A DNA stretch of 64,000 nt from Pseudomonas sp. efr-133-TYG-5 (GTDB lineage Bacteria; Pseudomonadota; Gammaproteobacteria; Pseudomonadales; Pseudomonadaceae): positions 159,658 to 223,657 of the forward strand of contig NZ_JARVSM010000003.1 of the NCBI RefSeq assembly GCF_030209175.1, read 5' to 3'. Below the pieces are notes generated by a model, which did not search any database, was not told the origin of the DNA, and saw nothing but the letters and a program-made list of their open reading frames with translations. A program made the position numbers and the translations under genes. Shown in pieces: positions 28,229 to 39,068 of this stretch (position 1 is the stretch's first letter; each line of letters begins with the position of its first letter).

Positions 28229-28338
28229 AGGGATTCCTTGAAAACGAAAAACCCGTTCCACACGAGATCGCCGCCGTGGCGCAAGCCCGACAGGTCGGCG
28301 ATATCGATAGGGAACGGGTTCAGAACGAGAGTCGGCAT
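28225..28338 (-). CDS. Possible 37-codon leader ORF ahead of nagZ
   Basis: A short open frame MPTLVLNPFPIDIADL... of 37 codons whose TGA stop overlaps the nagZ ATG by four bases (ATGA). It lies wholly on a long inverted repeat. Its own ribosome site is poor, and no family is recognised. It could be a translated leader, or simply an open frame over a structured RNA. Confidence 0.3.
   Translation of the reverse strand: MPTLVLNPFPIDIADLSGLRHGGDLVWNGFFVFKESL
28244..28320 (-). terminator. Large branched hairpin between psrA and nagZ
   Basis: On the minus strand AACCCGTTCC pairs with GGAACGGGTT (51 bases apart) and, inside it, ATCGCCG pairs with CGGCGAT. The outer arm runs into TTTTTCGTTTT, so it resembles an intrinsic terminator with a long structured loop. 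It ends only a few bases before the nagZ ribosome site, so it may end psrA transcripts or shape nagZ translation. Confidence 0.5.
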
Positions 28339-28386
28339 GGGCGGCTAGCTTAGCGGATGTCAGCTGCCGCGCCCACCCGTTTGCAG

Positions 28387-29094
28387 TCAGGCTTTTGCCA
28401 CCGCCGCAGCGGTCTTGCTGCGCGGGCGCAACTGCGCGGCAGCCATGGCGTCGTCGGTGACGCCGGTTTCGGCCCGCATGCCGGCGGCGAGGAACGGCAC
28501 CATCAGGCGCATCACCTGCTCGATAGAGGTGTTGACGCCGAAATCGGTCTCGGCAATCGCGCGCAGGGCCTTGATCCCGGACATGCTGAACGCGGCCGCC
28601 CCCAACATGAAGTGCACGCGCCAGAACAGCTCGATCGGCGGGATGCGCGGTGCAGCTTCGTTGACCAGTTGCATGTAACGGCGGAACACCTTGCCGTACA
28701 TGTCTTCCAGATAACGTCGCAAGTGGCCCTGGCTCTGGCTGAACGCCAGGCCCAGCAGGCGCATGAAGATCGACAGGTCATTGCCGCTGCGCGGCTGCAC
28801 CACCAGCGCCTGCTCGACGAGGATCTCCAGCAGCTCTTCCAGCGTCGGTTTGTTTTCCGGCTTGGCCTGGCGGCGCTCCAGCTCCTTATCGAGGCTGAGG
28901 CAGAACGGCCCGAGGAAGCGCGAGAAAACCGCCTGGATCAGCGCTTTCTTCGAACCGAAGTGATAGTTCACCGCCGCCAGGTTGACCCCGGCCTTGCTGG
29001 TGATCAGACGCAACGAGGTTTCTGCGAAACCTTTTTCCGCGAACAACTGTTCCGCAGCATCAAGAATGCGTTCAACGGTTTCCGACTGGGCCAT
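28387..29094 (-). CDS. psrA: TetR-family fatty-acid-responsive regulator PsrA
   Basis: A repressor of beta-oxidation genes and of itself, and an activator of rpoS in Pseudomonas; long-chain fatty acids release it from DNA. The 235-residue protein has an N-terminal TetR helix-turn-helix (ERILDAAEQLFAEKGF...LITSKAGVNLAAVNYHFGSKKAL, 7-55) and a helical ligand domain. The start at MAQSETVE follows GGAG; a longer frame begins six codons earlier. Two overlapping PsrA-type boxes sit about 15-40 bases upstream. The fadBA operon it is expected to control lies 7 kb away. Confidence 0.93.
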   Translation of the reverse strand: MAQSETVERILDAAEQLFAEKGFAETSLRLITSKAGVNLAAVNYHFGSKKALIQAVFSRFLGPFCLSLDKELERRQAKPENKPTLEELLEILVEQALVVQPRSGNDLSIFMRLLGLAFSQSQGHLRRYLEDMYGKVFRRYMQLVNEAAPRIPPIELFWRVHFMLGAAAFSMSGIKALRAIAETDFGVNTSIEQVMRLMVPFLAAGMRAETGVTDDAMAAAQLRPRSKTAAAVAKA

Positions 29095-29109
29095 GGCTAC
29101 TCCGCCTGA

Positions 29110-29136
29110 CAAACACTTGTTTGAAACATACGTTTC
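29110..29136. promoter_or_regulatory. Two overlapping PsrA boxes in the psrA promoter
   Basis: CAAACACTTGTTTG (29110-29123) and GAAACATACGTTTC (29123-29136) both match the (G/C)AAAC-N4-GTTT(G/C) consensus of PsrA and share one base. They lie 16 bases upstream of psrA, as expected for autoregulation. Two such sites in tandem could bind two dimers cooperatively. Confidence 0.8.
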
Positions 29137-29278
29137 AGCCTATGCGTTGTCAAGCTTGCGAGGTCGTTTTGGGAATGGTCGGTCAGATATTTAACCACAC
29201 AAGCGCAATGCAGGAATCAGCCGCTGTTCCGACCGTCCGGCAGCTGGCAAAAAAACGGGCATTGCCAAGCGCGGTTCA

Positions 29279-29294
29279 CTGTATATAATCCCAG
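29279..29294 (+). promoter_or_regulatory. LexA (SOS) box 1
   Basis: CTGTATATAATCCCAG fits the CTG-N10-CAG SOS box, 30 bases upstream of the lexA start. Confidence 0.85.
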
Positions 29295-29297
29295 TCA

Positions 29298-29313
29298 CTG
29301 TATAAAAAGACAG
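29298..29313 (+). promoter_or_regulatory. LexA (SOS) box 2
   Basis: CTGTATAAAAAGACAG, three bases after box 1. Paired boxes in front of lexA are a common arrangement for autorepression. Confidence 0.85.
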
Positions 29314-29323
29314 AGCGATCAAT

Positions 29324-29932
29324 ATGCTAAAGCTGACGCCACGCCAAGCCGAGATTCTGGCCTTCATCAAACGTTGCCTCGAAGACAACGGCTACCCGCC
29401 AACCCGTGCGGAAATCGCTCAGGAGCTGGGCTTCAAGTCGCCCAACGCCGCGGAAGAACACCTCAAGGCGCTCGCGCGCAAGGGCGCCATCGAGATGACC
29501 CCTGGGGCCTCGCGCGGCATCCGCATCCCCGGCTTCGAAGCCAAGGTCGACGAGTCCACCCTGCCGATCATCGGCCGCGTGGCCGCAGGCGCTCCCATTC
29601 TCGCCCAGCAGCACATCGAAGAATCCTGCAACATCAACCCGGCCTTCTTCCATCCTCGCGCCGACTACCTGTTGCGCGTACACGGCATGAGCATGAAGGA
29701 CATCGGCATTTTCGACGGTGACCTGCTCGCCGTACACACCACCCGCGAAGCACGCAATGGCCAGATCGTCGTCGCGCGCATTGGCGACGAAGTGACCGTC
29801 AAGCGCTTCAAGCGTGATGGCAGCAAGGTCTGGCTGATTGCCGAAAACCCTGAGTTCGCACCTATCGAAGTCAACCTGAAAGATCAGGAACTGGTAATCG
29901 AAGGCTTGAGCGTCGGCGTCATTCGCCGCTAA
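29324..29932 (+). CDS. lexA: SOS repressor LexA
   Basis: A 202-residue repressor with an N-terminal winged helix (1-70, [22 protein letters not shown]) and a C-terminal S24 self-cleaving domain. Cleavage site Ala88-Gly89, catalytic Ser123 (HGMSM) and Lys160 (VTVKRF) are intact. Two SOS boxes upstream show autoregulation. sulA follows after 10 bases in the same operon. Confidence 0.97.
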   Translation: MLKLTPRQAEILAFIKRCLEDNGYPPTRAEIAQELGFKSPNAAEEHLKALARKGAIEMTPGASRGIRIPGFEAKVDESTLPIIGRVAAGAPILAQQHIEESCNINPAFFHPRADYLLRVHGMSMKDIGIFDGDLLAVHTTREARNGQIVVARIGDEVTVKRFKRDGSKVWLIAENPEFAPIEVNLKDQELVIEGLSVGVIRR

Positions 29933-29942
29933 AGGAGGCTTT

Positions 29943-30416
29943 ATGCAGTTCCCACACGCACCCCAGCAAACACAACTGCCGTTATTCGATGCGTTTCTGG
30001 CGCAGCCATTGGCCCCGATTCTCAACGACGTAGTCGAGCGCCCGTGGAATATCCAGCCCGAAGTATTCAGTGAACTGTCATTGCGCGGTGCGGCCGGGAA
30101 CTGCCTGAACCTGCTGGCCCCCATCCTTCGCGAGTTGAGCGAAGACCAGGATGCACGCTGGCTGACCCTGATCGCCCCGCCCGCCAGCCTGACCCAAGCC
30201 TGGCTGCGGGACGCCGGCCTCAACCGCGAGCGCATTCTCCTGCTGCAGCCACGCGGCATGCAAAGCGCCCAGCAACTGGCCTGTGAAGCGCTGCGCCTTG
30301 GCCGCAGCCACACCGTGGTGACCTGGCTCAACCCGTTGAACAGCAGCTCACGGCAACAGTTGATCGGCGCGGCCCGCATCGGCGACGCTCAGAGCCTGAA
30401 TATTCGTCTGGGCTGA
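29943..30416 (+). CDS. sulA: SOS cell-division inhibitor SulA
   Basis: A 157-residue protein that blocks FtsZ polymerisation during the SOS response. The core matches Pseudomonas SulA: WLTLIAPPASLTQAWLRDAGL, ERILLLQPRG and HTVVTWLNPL. A strong AAAGGAGG site precedes it, and it shares the lexA promoter, which makes it DNA-damage inducible. The stem GGCTTCTC/GAGAAGCC at 30449-30472 follows but lacks a T run. Confidence 0.93.
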   Translation: MQFPHAPQQTQLPLFDAFLAQPLAPILNDVVERPWNIQPEVFSELSLRGAAGNCLNLLAPILRELSEDQDARWLTLIAPPASLTQAWLRDAGLNRERILLLQPRGMQSAQQLACEALRLGRSHTVVTWLNPLNSSSRQQLIGAARIGDAQSLNIRLG

Positions 30417-30510
30417 TTCACTGGTAACGCGCGCTGTGTAAAGCGCAGGGCTTCTCCAGGGACAGAGAAGCCGATCTGTAGCAGTAACGGCAAACGCCGA
30501 CAGGCGGGAC

Positions 30511-30744
30511 TCAATGAAGAACCCGCTGCCCCTCGTCTTTTTCAAACTCGCCTTCGACCATGCGACCGGCCATCTGAACGCCGACACTCAACATCGCCTT
30601 GGCAATTTCAACGTGCTGACCTTGCAGGAACGCCTTGGCATCCTCGGAGAAATCCAGAGTAACCAGGGAACCCTCATCCTCAGCCCTGCGCAGCTCAATA
30701 CGGCCGTCTGGCAACTCGACAATTTCTAGAAAGGACGTTGGCAT
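30511..30744 (-). CDS. Conserved small protein of unknown function
   Basis: A 77-residue acidic protein (MPTSFLEIVELPDGRIELRRAEDE...) with a beta-rich start and a helical end. I recognise it only as a conserved Pseudomonas gene found between sulA and the DUF6586 gene. There is no signal peptide or membrane segment. Possible roles cannot be inferred. Confidence 0.75.
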   Translation of the reverse strand: MPTSFLEIVELPDGRIELRRAEDEGSLVTLDFSEDAKAFLQGQHVEIAKAMLSVGVQMAGRMVEGEFEKDEGQRVLH

Positions 30745-30850
30745 ATAGGTCTGTTCTCCACGAAAGGCAGGGATTATATAGACATCATTCAGGCTTCGCT
30801 CGGGATCTTGACCAGCAGCATGCAGCAGGATGCGACCATCCCAACGCTCA

Positions 30851-31375
30851 TCAGCACTCGTTCAAGCCTTCGCGAAAGCGAATGGCCAGGCTTTTGAGAT
30901 GCTGCCGCCAAGCCTCCAGTTCTTCACGACTCAGCTCTTGCGGCACTGGCTCTTCGTCCAGATTGACGGCCTGAATCAACGGCTGCGTGACATCACCCTT
31001 GGGTTTGTGCGGCACTCGCGGCGGTTGGAACAGCGCCGAATGCGCCACCAGCAAACGGGCGAGCCAGGTTTCCGGGTTTCCCGCCAGCTCGATCATTTCG
31101 CCCAGCTCCGGAATCGCGATCGACTCCAGCACTTCACGCTTCAACAGCTCTTCGGCACGCTGCGCGTTGGCCTGGGGCAAGCGGTAGAACCCGGCGATTT
31201 CATGACAGAGCCCGAGCAGAGCACCGTACAGGTGAAACAGCGCCGACTCCCGCCCGGCCTGGATCAGCGCCAGTGAATTCATCGCCCGCCCCTCTTCCGC
31301 CTTGGCCAGGGCCTCGAGCGACAGACCGGCAAAATAGATCTTCTGATTGGTACGGGTATAGAGTTCGTGAGCCAT
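30851..31375 (-). CDS. DUF6586 family protein
   Basis: A 174-residue, mostly helical cytosolic protein (LSLEALAKAEEGRAMNSLALIQAGRESALFHLYGALL...) of a family found mainly in pseudomonads and without known function. The start at MAHELYTR has GGAGAG upstream. It lies downstream of topA on the same strand, separated by a terminator. Confidence 0.75.
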   Translation of the reverse strand: MAHELYTRTNQKIYFAGLSLEALAKAEEGRAMNSLALIQAGRESALFHLYGALLGLCHEIAGFYRLPQANAQRAEELLKREVLESIAIPELGEMIELAGNPETWLARLLVAHSALFQPPRVPHKPKGDVTQPLIQAVNLDEEPVPQELSREELEAWRQHLKSLAIRFREGLNEC

Positions 31376-31455
31376 GACGGCACTCTCCACAACGAAATAA
31401 TTGCTTCACACAGGCCGGACAGTGTCGTGGATCAGCCGATCCGACCGCAAGCACA

Positions 31456-31500
31456 AAACAAAAAGGCCGCATGAAAACCCTGAGGTGTTCATGCGGCCTT
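31456..31500 (-). terminator. Intrinsic terminator of topA
   Basis: AAGGCCGCATGAA / TTCATGCGGCCTT stem; on the minus strand it is followed by TTTTGTTTTG. Confidence 0.85.
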
Positions 31501-31561
31501 GTCGCAGGCGCCGGCCCTGCTCCAGAGGAGCTGGTCAGCCCGGTTTCAGCTCAGACTGCGT

Positions 31562-34195
31562 TCAAGCCTTGGCAGCCTTGGCCGGACGCTTGTCTTCAAC
31601 CGTCCACTTGCCACCATCGTAGAAGGCTTTCCAGCCCGTCGGCTTGCCGTCGACTTCGGTCTGCACGTACTGCTCCTTGGTCTTTCGGCTGTAGCGGATC
31701 ACGGCTGGCAGGCCATCAGGATCCTTCTGCGGCGCGTCGCACAGGAAGTGGTACTTCGGATCGATTTCGTCCTTGTGCGGCAGAATCTCGATCACCAGCG
31801 GAGCACGGGTCTCGCGGTTTTTCGGGAACTGACTGGCCGCCAGGAACAGGCCGGAGGCACCGTCACGCAGGATGTACGTGTCGTTGACCTTCTCGCACTT
31901 GAGCTCCGGCATCTTCACCGGGTCCATCTTCGGTGGCGCAGCGTCACCGCTCTTGAGCAGTTTGCGGGTGTTCTTGCACGTCGGGTTGGTGCAACCGAAG
32001 AACTTGCCGAAACGGCCGGTCTTGAGCTGCATCTCGCTGCCGCACTTGTCGCATTCCAGGCTCGGACCTTCGTAGCCCTTGATGCGGTAGCTGCCCTCTT
32101 CGATTTCGTAGCCGGCGCAATCCGGGTTGTTACCGCAGATGTGCAGCTTGCGCTTCTCGTCGAGCAGGTAGGCATCCATTGCCGTGCTGCAGATCGGGCA
32201 GCGATGCTTGCCGCGCAACACCAGGGATTCCGATTCGCCTTCATCGTCCGCGGCGATTTCATCGCCAGGCACCAGGTTGACGGTCGCCTTGCAGCGCTCT
32301 TTCGGCGGCAGGCTGTAGCCCGAGCAGCCAAGGAACACGCCGGTCGAAGCCGTACGGATCTGCATCGGACGACCGCAGGTGGTGCACGGAATATCGGTCA
32401 TCACCGGCTGGTTGGCACGCATGCCGTCTTCCGGGCTCTCTGCAACTTCGAGCTTTTTCTTGAAGTCGCCGTAGAACTCGTCCAGCACGTTTTTCCAGTC
32501 GCGCTCGCCCTGGGCGACGTCATCGAGGTTCTCTTCCATGCCGGCGGTGAAGCCGTAGTCCATGAGATTGGAGAAGCTCTCCGACAGACGCTCGGTGACG
32601 ATATCGCCCATCTTTTCCGAATAGAAACGACGGTTGTGCAGGGTCACGTAGCCGCGGTCCTGGATGGTGGAAATGATCGCCGCGTAGGTCGATGGACGAC
32701 CGATGCCGCGTTTTTCCATTTCCTTGACCAGGCTGGCTTCCGAATAACGGGCCGGCGGCTTGGTGAAGTGCTGGGACGGATCGAGCTTGATCAGCTTCAT
32801 CACGTCGCCCTGCGCCATGTCCGGCAAGACGTCGTCATCGCCAGGCTTGGCGATCTGCGGCAGAACGCGGGTGTAACCGTCGAACTTGAGGATGCGGCCC
32901 TTGGCACGCAGCTCGAAGTCGCCAGCGGCGACGCTGACGGTGGTCGACAGGTATTGCGCCGGCAGCATCTGGCAGGCCAGGAACTGGCGCCAGATCAGCT
33001 CGTAGAGGCGCTCAGCGTCGCGCTCCATGCCCGACAGCTTGCTCGGAATGGTGTTGGCGTCGGACGGACGAATCGCTTCGTGAGCCTCTTGTGCGCCTTC
33101 CTTGCTGCTGTAGACGTTCGGCGTTTCCGGCAGGTACTTCTTGCCGAACTCGGTTTCGATATAGCTGCGCGCCATCGCCACGGCATCGGCCGAGAGGTTG
33201 GTCGAGTCGGTACGCATATAAGTGATGTAGCCGGCTTCATACAGACGCTGGGCCATCATCATGGTTTTCTTCACGCCGAAGCCCAGGCGGTTGCTCGCGG
33301 CCTGCTGCAGGGTGGAGGTGATGAACGGCGCCGACGGCTTGCTGCTGGTCGGCTTGTCTTCGCGCTTGACGATGCTGTAGCTGGAGGACTTGAGTTTCTC
33401 CAGCGCGGCGGTGGCCTGGGCTTCGTTCAACGGCTTGAACGCTTCACCCTTCTCGCGGGCCACTTCGAAACGCACGGTCGATCCTTTGGCGGTGCCAAGG
33501 TCGGCGTGCACTTCCCAGTATTCTTCCGGGATGAACGCGCGGATTTCCCGCTCGCGCTCGACCACCAGCTTCACCGCGACCGACTGCACGCGGCCAGCGG
33601 ACAGGCCACGGGCGATTTTCGCCCACAGCAGCGGCGACACCATGTAGCCGACGACGCGGTCGAGAAAACGCCGCGCCTGCTGGGCGTTCACCCGATCGAT
33701 GTCCAACTCGCCCGGCTCGGAGAAGGCTTCCTGAATCGCCTTCTTGGTGATTTCGTTGAACACCACACGCTTGTAGCGGCTGTCGTCGCCACCGATGGCT
33801 TCGCGCAGGTGCCAGGCAATGGCTTCCCCCTCGCGATCCAAGTCGGTTGCGAGATAGATGGTGTCAGCATCCTTGGCGAGCCGGCGCAGCTCTTCGATGA
33901 CCTTTTCCTTGCCCGGGAGGATCTCGTACTTGGCTTTCCAGCCATGCTCGGGATCGACGCCCATGCGCGAAACCAGCTGCTTGCGCGCCTTCTCTTTCGG
34001 CGTGAGCACCGGCCCTTCGCCCGCGGCAGCCTTGCCGCGCTTGGCGGCTGGCTCTTTGCTGGCGCTAGCCGAACCGCTGGTGGGCAGGTCTCGGATATGG
34101 CCGATACTCGACTTCACCACGTATTGGTTGCCCAGATACTTGTTGATGGTCTTGGCCTTAGCCGGGGATTCCACAATGACCAGCGATTTGCCCAT
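31562..34195 (-). CDS. topA: DNA topoisomerase I
   Basis: A type IA topoisomerase that relaxes negative supercoils. It has 877 residues: Toprim domain at the start ([20 protein letters not shown], catalytic acidic residues in [13 protein letters not shown]), the active-site Tyr in [14 protein letters not shown], and C-terminal zinc ribbons (CTTCGRPM..., CPICSTAM..., CDKCGSEM...CTNPTC) followed by a lysine-rich tail (KRPAKAAKA). The antisense strand carries a long uninterrupted frame, which is a codon-bias effect. Confidence 0.97.
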   Translation of the reverse strand: MGKSLVIVESPAKAKTINKYLGNQYVVKSSIGHIRDLPTSGSASASKEPAAKRGKAAAGEGPVLTPKEKARKQLVSRMGVDPEHGWKAKYEILPGKEKVIEELRRLAKDADTIYLATDLDREGEAIAWHLREAIGGDDSRYKRVVFNEITKKAIQEAFSEPGELDIDRVNAQQARRFLDRVVGYMVSPLLWAKIARGLSAGRVQSVAVKLVVEREREIRAFIPEEYWEVHADLGTAKGSTVRFEVAREKGEAFKPLNEAQATAALEKLKSSSYSIVKREDKPTSSKPSAPFITSTLQQAASNRLGFGVKKTMMMAQRLYEAGYITYMRTDSTNLSADAVAMARSYIETEFGKKYLPETPNVYSSKEGAQEAHEAIRPSDANTIPSKLSGMERDAERLYELIWRQFLACQMLPAQYLSTTVSVAAGDFELRAKGRILKFDGYTRVLPQIAKPGDDDVLPDMAQGDVMKLIKLDPSQHFTKPPARYSEASLVKEMEKRGIGRPSTYAAIISTIQDRGYVTLHNRRFYSEKMGDIVTERLSESFSNLMDYGFTAGMEENLDDVAQGERDWKNVLDEFYGDFKKKLEVAESPEDGMRANQPVMTDIPCTTCGRPMQIRTASTGVFLGCSGYSLPPKERCKATVNLVPGDEIAADDEGESESLVLRGKHRCPICSTAMDAYLLDEKRKLHICGNNPDCAGYEIEEGSYRIKGYEGPSLECDKCGSEMQLKTGRFGKFFGCTNPTCKNTRKLLKSGDAAPPKMDPVKMPELKCEKVNDTYILRDGASGLFLAASQFPKNRETRAPLVIEILPHKDEIDPKYHFLCDAPQKDPDGLPAVIRYSRKTKEQYVQTEVDGKPTGWKAFYDGGKWTVEDKRPAKAAKA

Positions 34196-34309
34196 GGATC
34201 AGAAAATTCCTGAATTCTAGAAGTGAAAGGCGGTTGGCGCCTGACGCGGCACCGCTATATATAGTTGATACAAGGTGAGGTCAAGCACAGGGTTCTGTGC
34301 GCACTCGCC

Positions 34310-34546
34310 TCATGCCTTGGAAAAAAGGCTCGGTTCGGCCTGCACCAAAGCAAAGCGTGGCACCTGCTCGCCGTCAACCTCGACCGACTCCAGAAACATG
34401 CTCAAGGGACGCACCCAAAAGCCGTAATCGCCATACAGGGCTTGGTAAAAGACCACTTCTTCCTCGGTCTCGGAATGCCGCGCAACACTGAATACGCGGT
34501 ACTGCGGACCTTTGTAATGTTGGTAGAGCCCAGGTTGTATCGGCAT
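34310..34546 (-). CDS. DUF1653 domain protein
   Basis: A 78-residue protein of the DUF1653 family (GLYQHYKGPQYRVFSVARHSETEE...VVFYQALYGDYGFWVRPLSMFLE). It is a small beta-rich domain of unknown function. The start at MPIQPG is set by GAGGG upstream. It lies between fadA and topA on the minus strand. Confidence 0.85.
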   Translation of the reverse strand: MPIQPGLYQHYKGPQYRVFSVARHSETEEEVVFYQALYGDYGFWVRPLSMFLESVEVDGEQVPRFALVQAEPSLFSKA

Positions 34547-34589
34547 GCTTCGGCCCTCACTCAAATATTTTTCAAAATAAAAACAAAAA

Positions 34590-34626
34590 ACCCGCAAAAA
34601 CAAAAACCGGGGCACTTGGCCCCGGC
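34590..34626 (-). terminator. Intrinsic terminator of fadBA
   Basis: On the minus strand CCGGGGCCAAGTGCCCCGG is followed by a long T-rich tract (TTTTTGTTTTTGCGGGTTTTTTG). It ends 17 bases past the fadA stop. Confidence 0.9.
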
Positions 34627-34643
34627 TTCCATCGACGAGACGC

Positions 34644-35834
<1,191 letters not shown>

Positions 35835-35848
35835 CTAGTTGGGGGCGC

Positions 35849-37996
35849 TTAACCGAAGAAGCTCTGGCCGTTCTTGGCCATTTCACGCAGCTTCGCGGTC
35901 GGGTGGTACAGCGCGCCCAAATCAGCGTACTGGTCGGCCAGGGCAACGAACTCGGCAACACCGATCGAATCGATGTAGCGCAGCGCACCGCCACGGAATG
36001 GAGGGAAACCAATACCGTAGACCAGACCCATGTCGGCTTCGGCGGCGGTTTCGACGATGCCGTCTTCCAGGCAACGCACGGTTTCCAGGCACAGCGGGAT
36101 CATCATCCAGTTGATGATGTCTTCGTCAGTGACTTCGCGCTGCTCGTAGACGATCGGCTTGAGCACTTCCAGTACCGACGGGTCGGCGACTTTCTTCTGC
36201 TTGCCTTTCTTGTCGGCCTCGTAGGCGTAGAAGCCCTTGCCGTTCTTCTGACCCAGGCGCTTGGCTTCGTACAGCACGTCGATGGCCGAACGACGGTCAT
36301 CCTTCATGCGATCCGGGAAACCTTCAGCCATGACGTCGCGACCGTGGTGACCGGTGTCGATGCCGACCACGTCCATCAGGTACGCCGGGCCCATCGGCCA
36401 GCCGAATTTTTCCATGACCTTGTCGATGCGGACGAAGTCCACACCGGCGCTGACCAGCTTGGCGAAACCGCCGAAGTACGGGAACAGGACGCGGTTGACC
36501 AGGAAGCCCGGGCAGTCGTTGACGACGATCGGGTTCTTGCCCATTTTCTTGGCGTAGGCAACGGTGGTGGCAATCGCCAGCTCGCTGGACTTCTCGCCAC
36601 GGATCACTTCCACCAGCGGCATCATGTGCACCGGGTTGAAGAAGTGCATGCCGACGAAGTTTTCCGGACGCTTGAGGGCCTTGGCCAGCAGGCTGATGGA
36701 AATGGTCGAGGTGTTGGACGCGAGGATGGTGTCCTCTTTGACCTTGTCTTCGACTTCGGCCAGCACGGCTTGCTTGACCTTCGGATTCTCGACCACGGCT
36801 TCGACCACCAGGTCGACGTGACCGAAGTCGCCGTAGGACAGGGTCGGACGAATGCCGTTGAGCACTTCAGCCATTTTCGCGGCGGTCATGCGGCCCTTGT
36901 CGACGCGGCCGACCAGCAGTTTGGCGGCTTCGGCCAGACCCTGCTCGATACCGTGCTCGTTGATGTCCTTCATCAGGATCGGCGTACCTTTGGAAGCCGA
37001 CTGATAGGCGATACCGCCACCCATGATGCCGGCGCCCAGTACGGCGGCCTGCTTCACGTCCTTGGCGATTTCGTCGTAGGCCTTGGCCTTCTTCTTCAGT
37101 TCCTGATCGTTCAGGAACAGACCGATCAGGCTCTGCGCAGCAGAGGTCTTGGCCAGTTTCACGAAGCCGGCGGCTTCGACTTCCAGGGCCTTGTCACGCG
37201 CGAAGTTCGCGGCCTTCTGGATGGTCTTGATCGCTTCGACCGGAGCCGGGTAGTTCGGGCCAGCCTGACCGGCCACGAAACCTTTGGCGGTTTCGAAAGC
37301 CATCATTTGTTCAATGGCGTTCAACTTGAGTTTTTCAAGTTTTGGCTGACGCTTGGCCTTGTAGTCGAACTCGCCGGAGATGGCGCGCTTGATCAGCTCA
37401 AGAGCGGCATCCTGCAGCTTCTCCGGAGCCACCACGGCATCGACGGCGCCGACTTTCAGCGCGTCTTCCGGACGGTTTTCCTTGCCGGCGGCAATCCACT
37501 CGATGGCGTTGTCGGCACCGATCAGGCGCGGCAGACGCACGGTACCGCCGAAGCCCGGGTAGATGCCCAGCTTGACTTCCGGCAGGCCGATCTTGGCCTT
37601 GGTGGACATGACGCGGTAGTCCGCCGCCAGGCACATTTCCAGACCGCCGCCCAGGGCGATGCCGTTGATTGCAGCGACGGTCGGCACGTTGAGGTCTTCG
37701 AAATCGCTGAAGATCTTGTTGGCTTCGAGATTGCCAGCAACCAGCTCGGCATCCGGCAGCTTGAAGTTGTCGACAAATTCGGTGATGTCGGCGCCGACGA
37801 TGAAGACGTCCTTGCCACTGCTGACGATCACGCCCTTGATCGAAGCATCTGCCTTGATGGTGTCCACGGCCTGACGCAGTTCGTTCAGGGTAAGACGGTT
37901 GAACTTGTTGACGGACTCACCCTTGAGGTCGAATTTCAATTCGACGATGCCACTTTCAAGAGCTTTAACCGTGATGGCTTTACCTTCGTAAATCAT
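35849..37996 (-). CDS. fadB: Fatty-acid oxidation complex alpha subunit FadB
   Basis: A 715-residue bifunctional enzyme. The N-terminal crotonase part (1-190; [13 protein letters not shown] and [18 protein letters not shown] with the two glutamates) hydrates enoyl-CoA. The C-terminal part has an NAD-binding [14 protein letters not shown] motif and the 3-hydroxyacyl-CoA dehydrogenase signature [20 protein letters not shown]. The start at MIYEGKAI fits the family; the frame is open further upstream. It is probably repressed by PsrA. Confidence 0.96.
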   Translation of the reverse strand: MIYEGKAITVKALESGIVELKFDLKGESVNKFNRLTLNELRQAVDTIKADASIKGVIVSSGKDVFIVGADITEFVDNFKLPDAELVAGNLEANKIFSDFEDLNVPTVAAINGIALGGGLEMCLAADYRVMSTKAKIGLPEVKLGIYPGFGGTVRLPRLIGADNAIEWIAAGKENRPEDALKVGAVDAVVAPEKLQDAALELIKRAISGEFDYKAKRQPKLEKLKLNAIEQMMAFETAKGFVAGQAGPNYPAPVEAIKTIQKAANFARDKALEVEAAGFVKLAKTSAAQSLIGLFLNDQELKKKAKAYDEIAKDVKQAAVLGAGIMGGGIAYQSASKGTPILMKDINEHGIEQGLAEAAKLLVGRVDKGRMTAAKMAEVLNGIRPTLSYGDFGHVDLVVEAVVENPKVKQAVLAEVEDKVKEDTILASNTSTISISLLAKALKRPENFVGMHFFNPVHMMPLVEVIRGEKSSELAIATTVAYAKKMGKNPIVVNDCPGFLVNRVLFPYFGGFAKLVSAGVDFVRIDKVMEKFGWPMGPAYLMDVVGIDTGHHGRDVMAEGFPDRMKDDRRSAIDVLYEAKRLGQKNGKGFYAYEADKKGKQKKVADPSVLEVLKPIVYEQREVTDEDIINWMMIPLCLETVRCLEDGIVETAAEADMGLVYGIGFPPFRGGALRYIDSIGVAEFVALADQYADLGALYHPTAKLREMAKNGQSFFG

Positions 37997-38371
37997 CAAC
38001 TGATCTCCACGATATGGAAGCTGAACAGTACACGTCGGACGCAGGCGAATGGCTCGGCAGGACGTTTTTTCGTCGATGCTAACGCCAATCCACCCGGCAC
38101 ACCCGCCAACGCGATAGTCGGGAATCTGTAGGAGCCGCTTGCAATACAAACGCTCAATTCATACGCCCGTTTGATTTGGGTACGCCACCTTCACGGAATT
38201 TCCGACAATTGTCAATCGCCCAAAATACAGGTTGAAATGCGACTTTGCGGTCATTTCTGTAGGACGCAACCCAGCCACATGCACCGGCATGTGCAGGCAT
38301 TCATAGGATTAATAGTTAGAAAAGTCGCCCTAATTCCCGGCAAGCCCTGTTTAACAGGCTACGCTGGCAGG

Positions 38372-38477
38372 ACTACGAGGGAAAAACGCTCCGGTGGCCG
38401 CACGGCAATCGCCTCGAACAGAGATTTTCCGGCCTGCCTGGCCAACCCCGCCCGATGCATCATGTCGGGCTTTTTAT
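38372..38477 (+). ncRNA. Possible small RNA divergent from fadB
   Basis: An intrinsic terminator at 38450-38476 has no open reading frame of its own upstream. About 110 bases before it, CTACGCT (38359-38365) resembles an RpoS-type -10, which would give a transcript of about 105 bases. The 5' end is a guess and no known RNA family is recognised. Confidence 0.25.
38450..38476 (+). terminator. Intrinsic terminator on the plus strand
   Basis: GCCCGATGCATCATGTCGGGC (6-bp GC-rich stem) then TTTTTAT. It has the right orientation only for plus-strand transcripts; the minus strand has no T run. Confidence 0.7.
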
Positions 38478-38527
38478 TGCGCGTCTGCCGGACATTTCGC
38501 ACCGTTGCAGCACGAAATATCCGCCCG

Positions 38528-38965
38528 TCATGCCAGCGCTTTCAGCGTTGCGTCGATATCCTGCAAAACCGTCGCCTCACCCTTCTCGCCCCAGTACAGG
38601 GCGATCATCTGTTTGTCCGCCTCGACCTTGAAAACATTGCCCGGCAATTTTTCGAAATGATTGAGCAGCAGCGGATCCTCACAGACTTCCTGCCACTGAT
38701 TGACCCACACGCCCGGGGACTTCTGCCAGTACGTCCAGCACGCCGGCTGCTTGCCACGCCGCGGCCGATGGTACTGCGCACACGGGTTCGGCGGCTCCTG
38801 GGCCAGCCAGTGCGGCCATTCCTGAGGGGCCAGCTGCATGGCCAGACCGAGACGCCGGGCCTCCATGCGCAGGGCCATGCGCCCGCTCTGTACCCGCGAC
38901 GGGCGTAACCAGGCCAGCGGACTGAGTACCACCAGCAGGATTGACACCACCAACCAGACCGTCAT
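38528..38965 (-). CDS. Small inner-membrane protein of unknown function
   Basis: A 145-residue protein with one N-terminal membrane helix (WLVVSILLVVLSPLAWL, about 3-20) and a soluble domain that begins with Arg-rich GRMALRMEARRLGLAMQL and ends LQDIDATLKALA. I know it only as a conserved Pseudomonas protein encoded near fadBA. The topology suggests a membrane anchor with the main part in the cytosol. Confidence 0.75.
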   Translation of the reverse strand: MTVWLVVSILLVVLSPLAWLRPSRVQSGRMALRMEARRLGLAMQLAPQEWPHWLAQEPPNPCAQYHRPRRGKQPACWTYWQKSPGVWVNQWQEVCEDPLLLNHFEKLPGNVFKVEADKQMIALYWGEKGEATVLQDIDATLKALA

Positions 38966-39068
38966 ATCTGTACTCCCGACTCTGCATGAGCCCATTGTGC
39001 CGCTTTGGAACCAATGCGCTTGAAACCAGCCATACTTAACAATAATGAACCCTCACGAGGAGCACCTC

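Larger units (their letters stand above)
37997..38527. other. Intergenic region upstream of fadB
   Basis: About 530 bases without a coding gene. It should hold the fadBA promoter. CAAACG (38147-38152) and CGTTTG (38168-38173) are inverted half sites like those of PsrA, but 15 bases apart instead of the usual four, so I call no operator. The plus-strand end carries a terminator-like hairpin, possibly of a small RNA. Confidence 0.45.

Noticed and set aside
31499..34213. Very long open frame antisense to topA (904 codons), and similar ones antisense to mfd (20535-22328) and fadB (35903-38131)
   Set aside because: The sense genes are complete, known proteins. In GC-rich Pseudomonas DNA the codon bias suppresses stops on the opposite strand. 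The antisense products have no recognisable domains and an abnormal composition rich in His, Arg, Gln and Val.
38147..38173. CAAACG...CGTTTG as a PsrA operator of fadBA
   Set aside because: The half sites are 15 bases apart, while PsrA sites have about four. It may be a different operator or chance.
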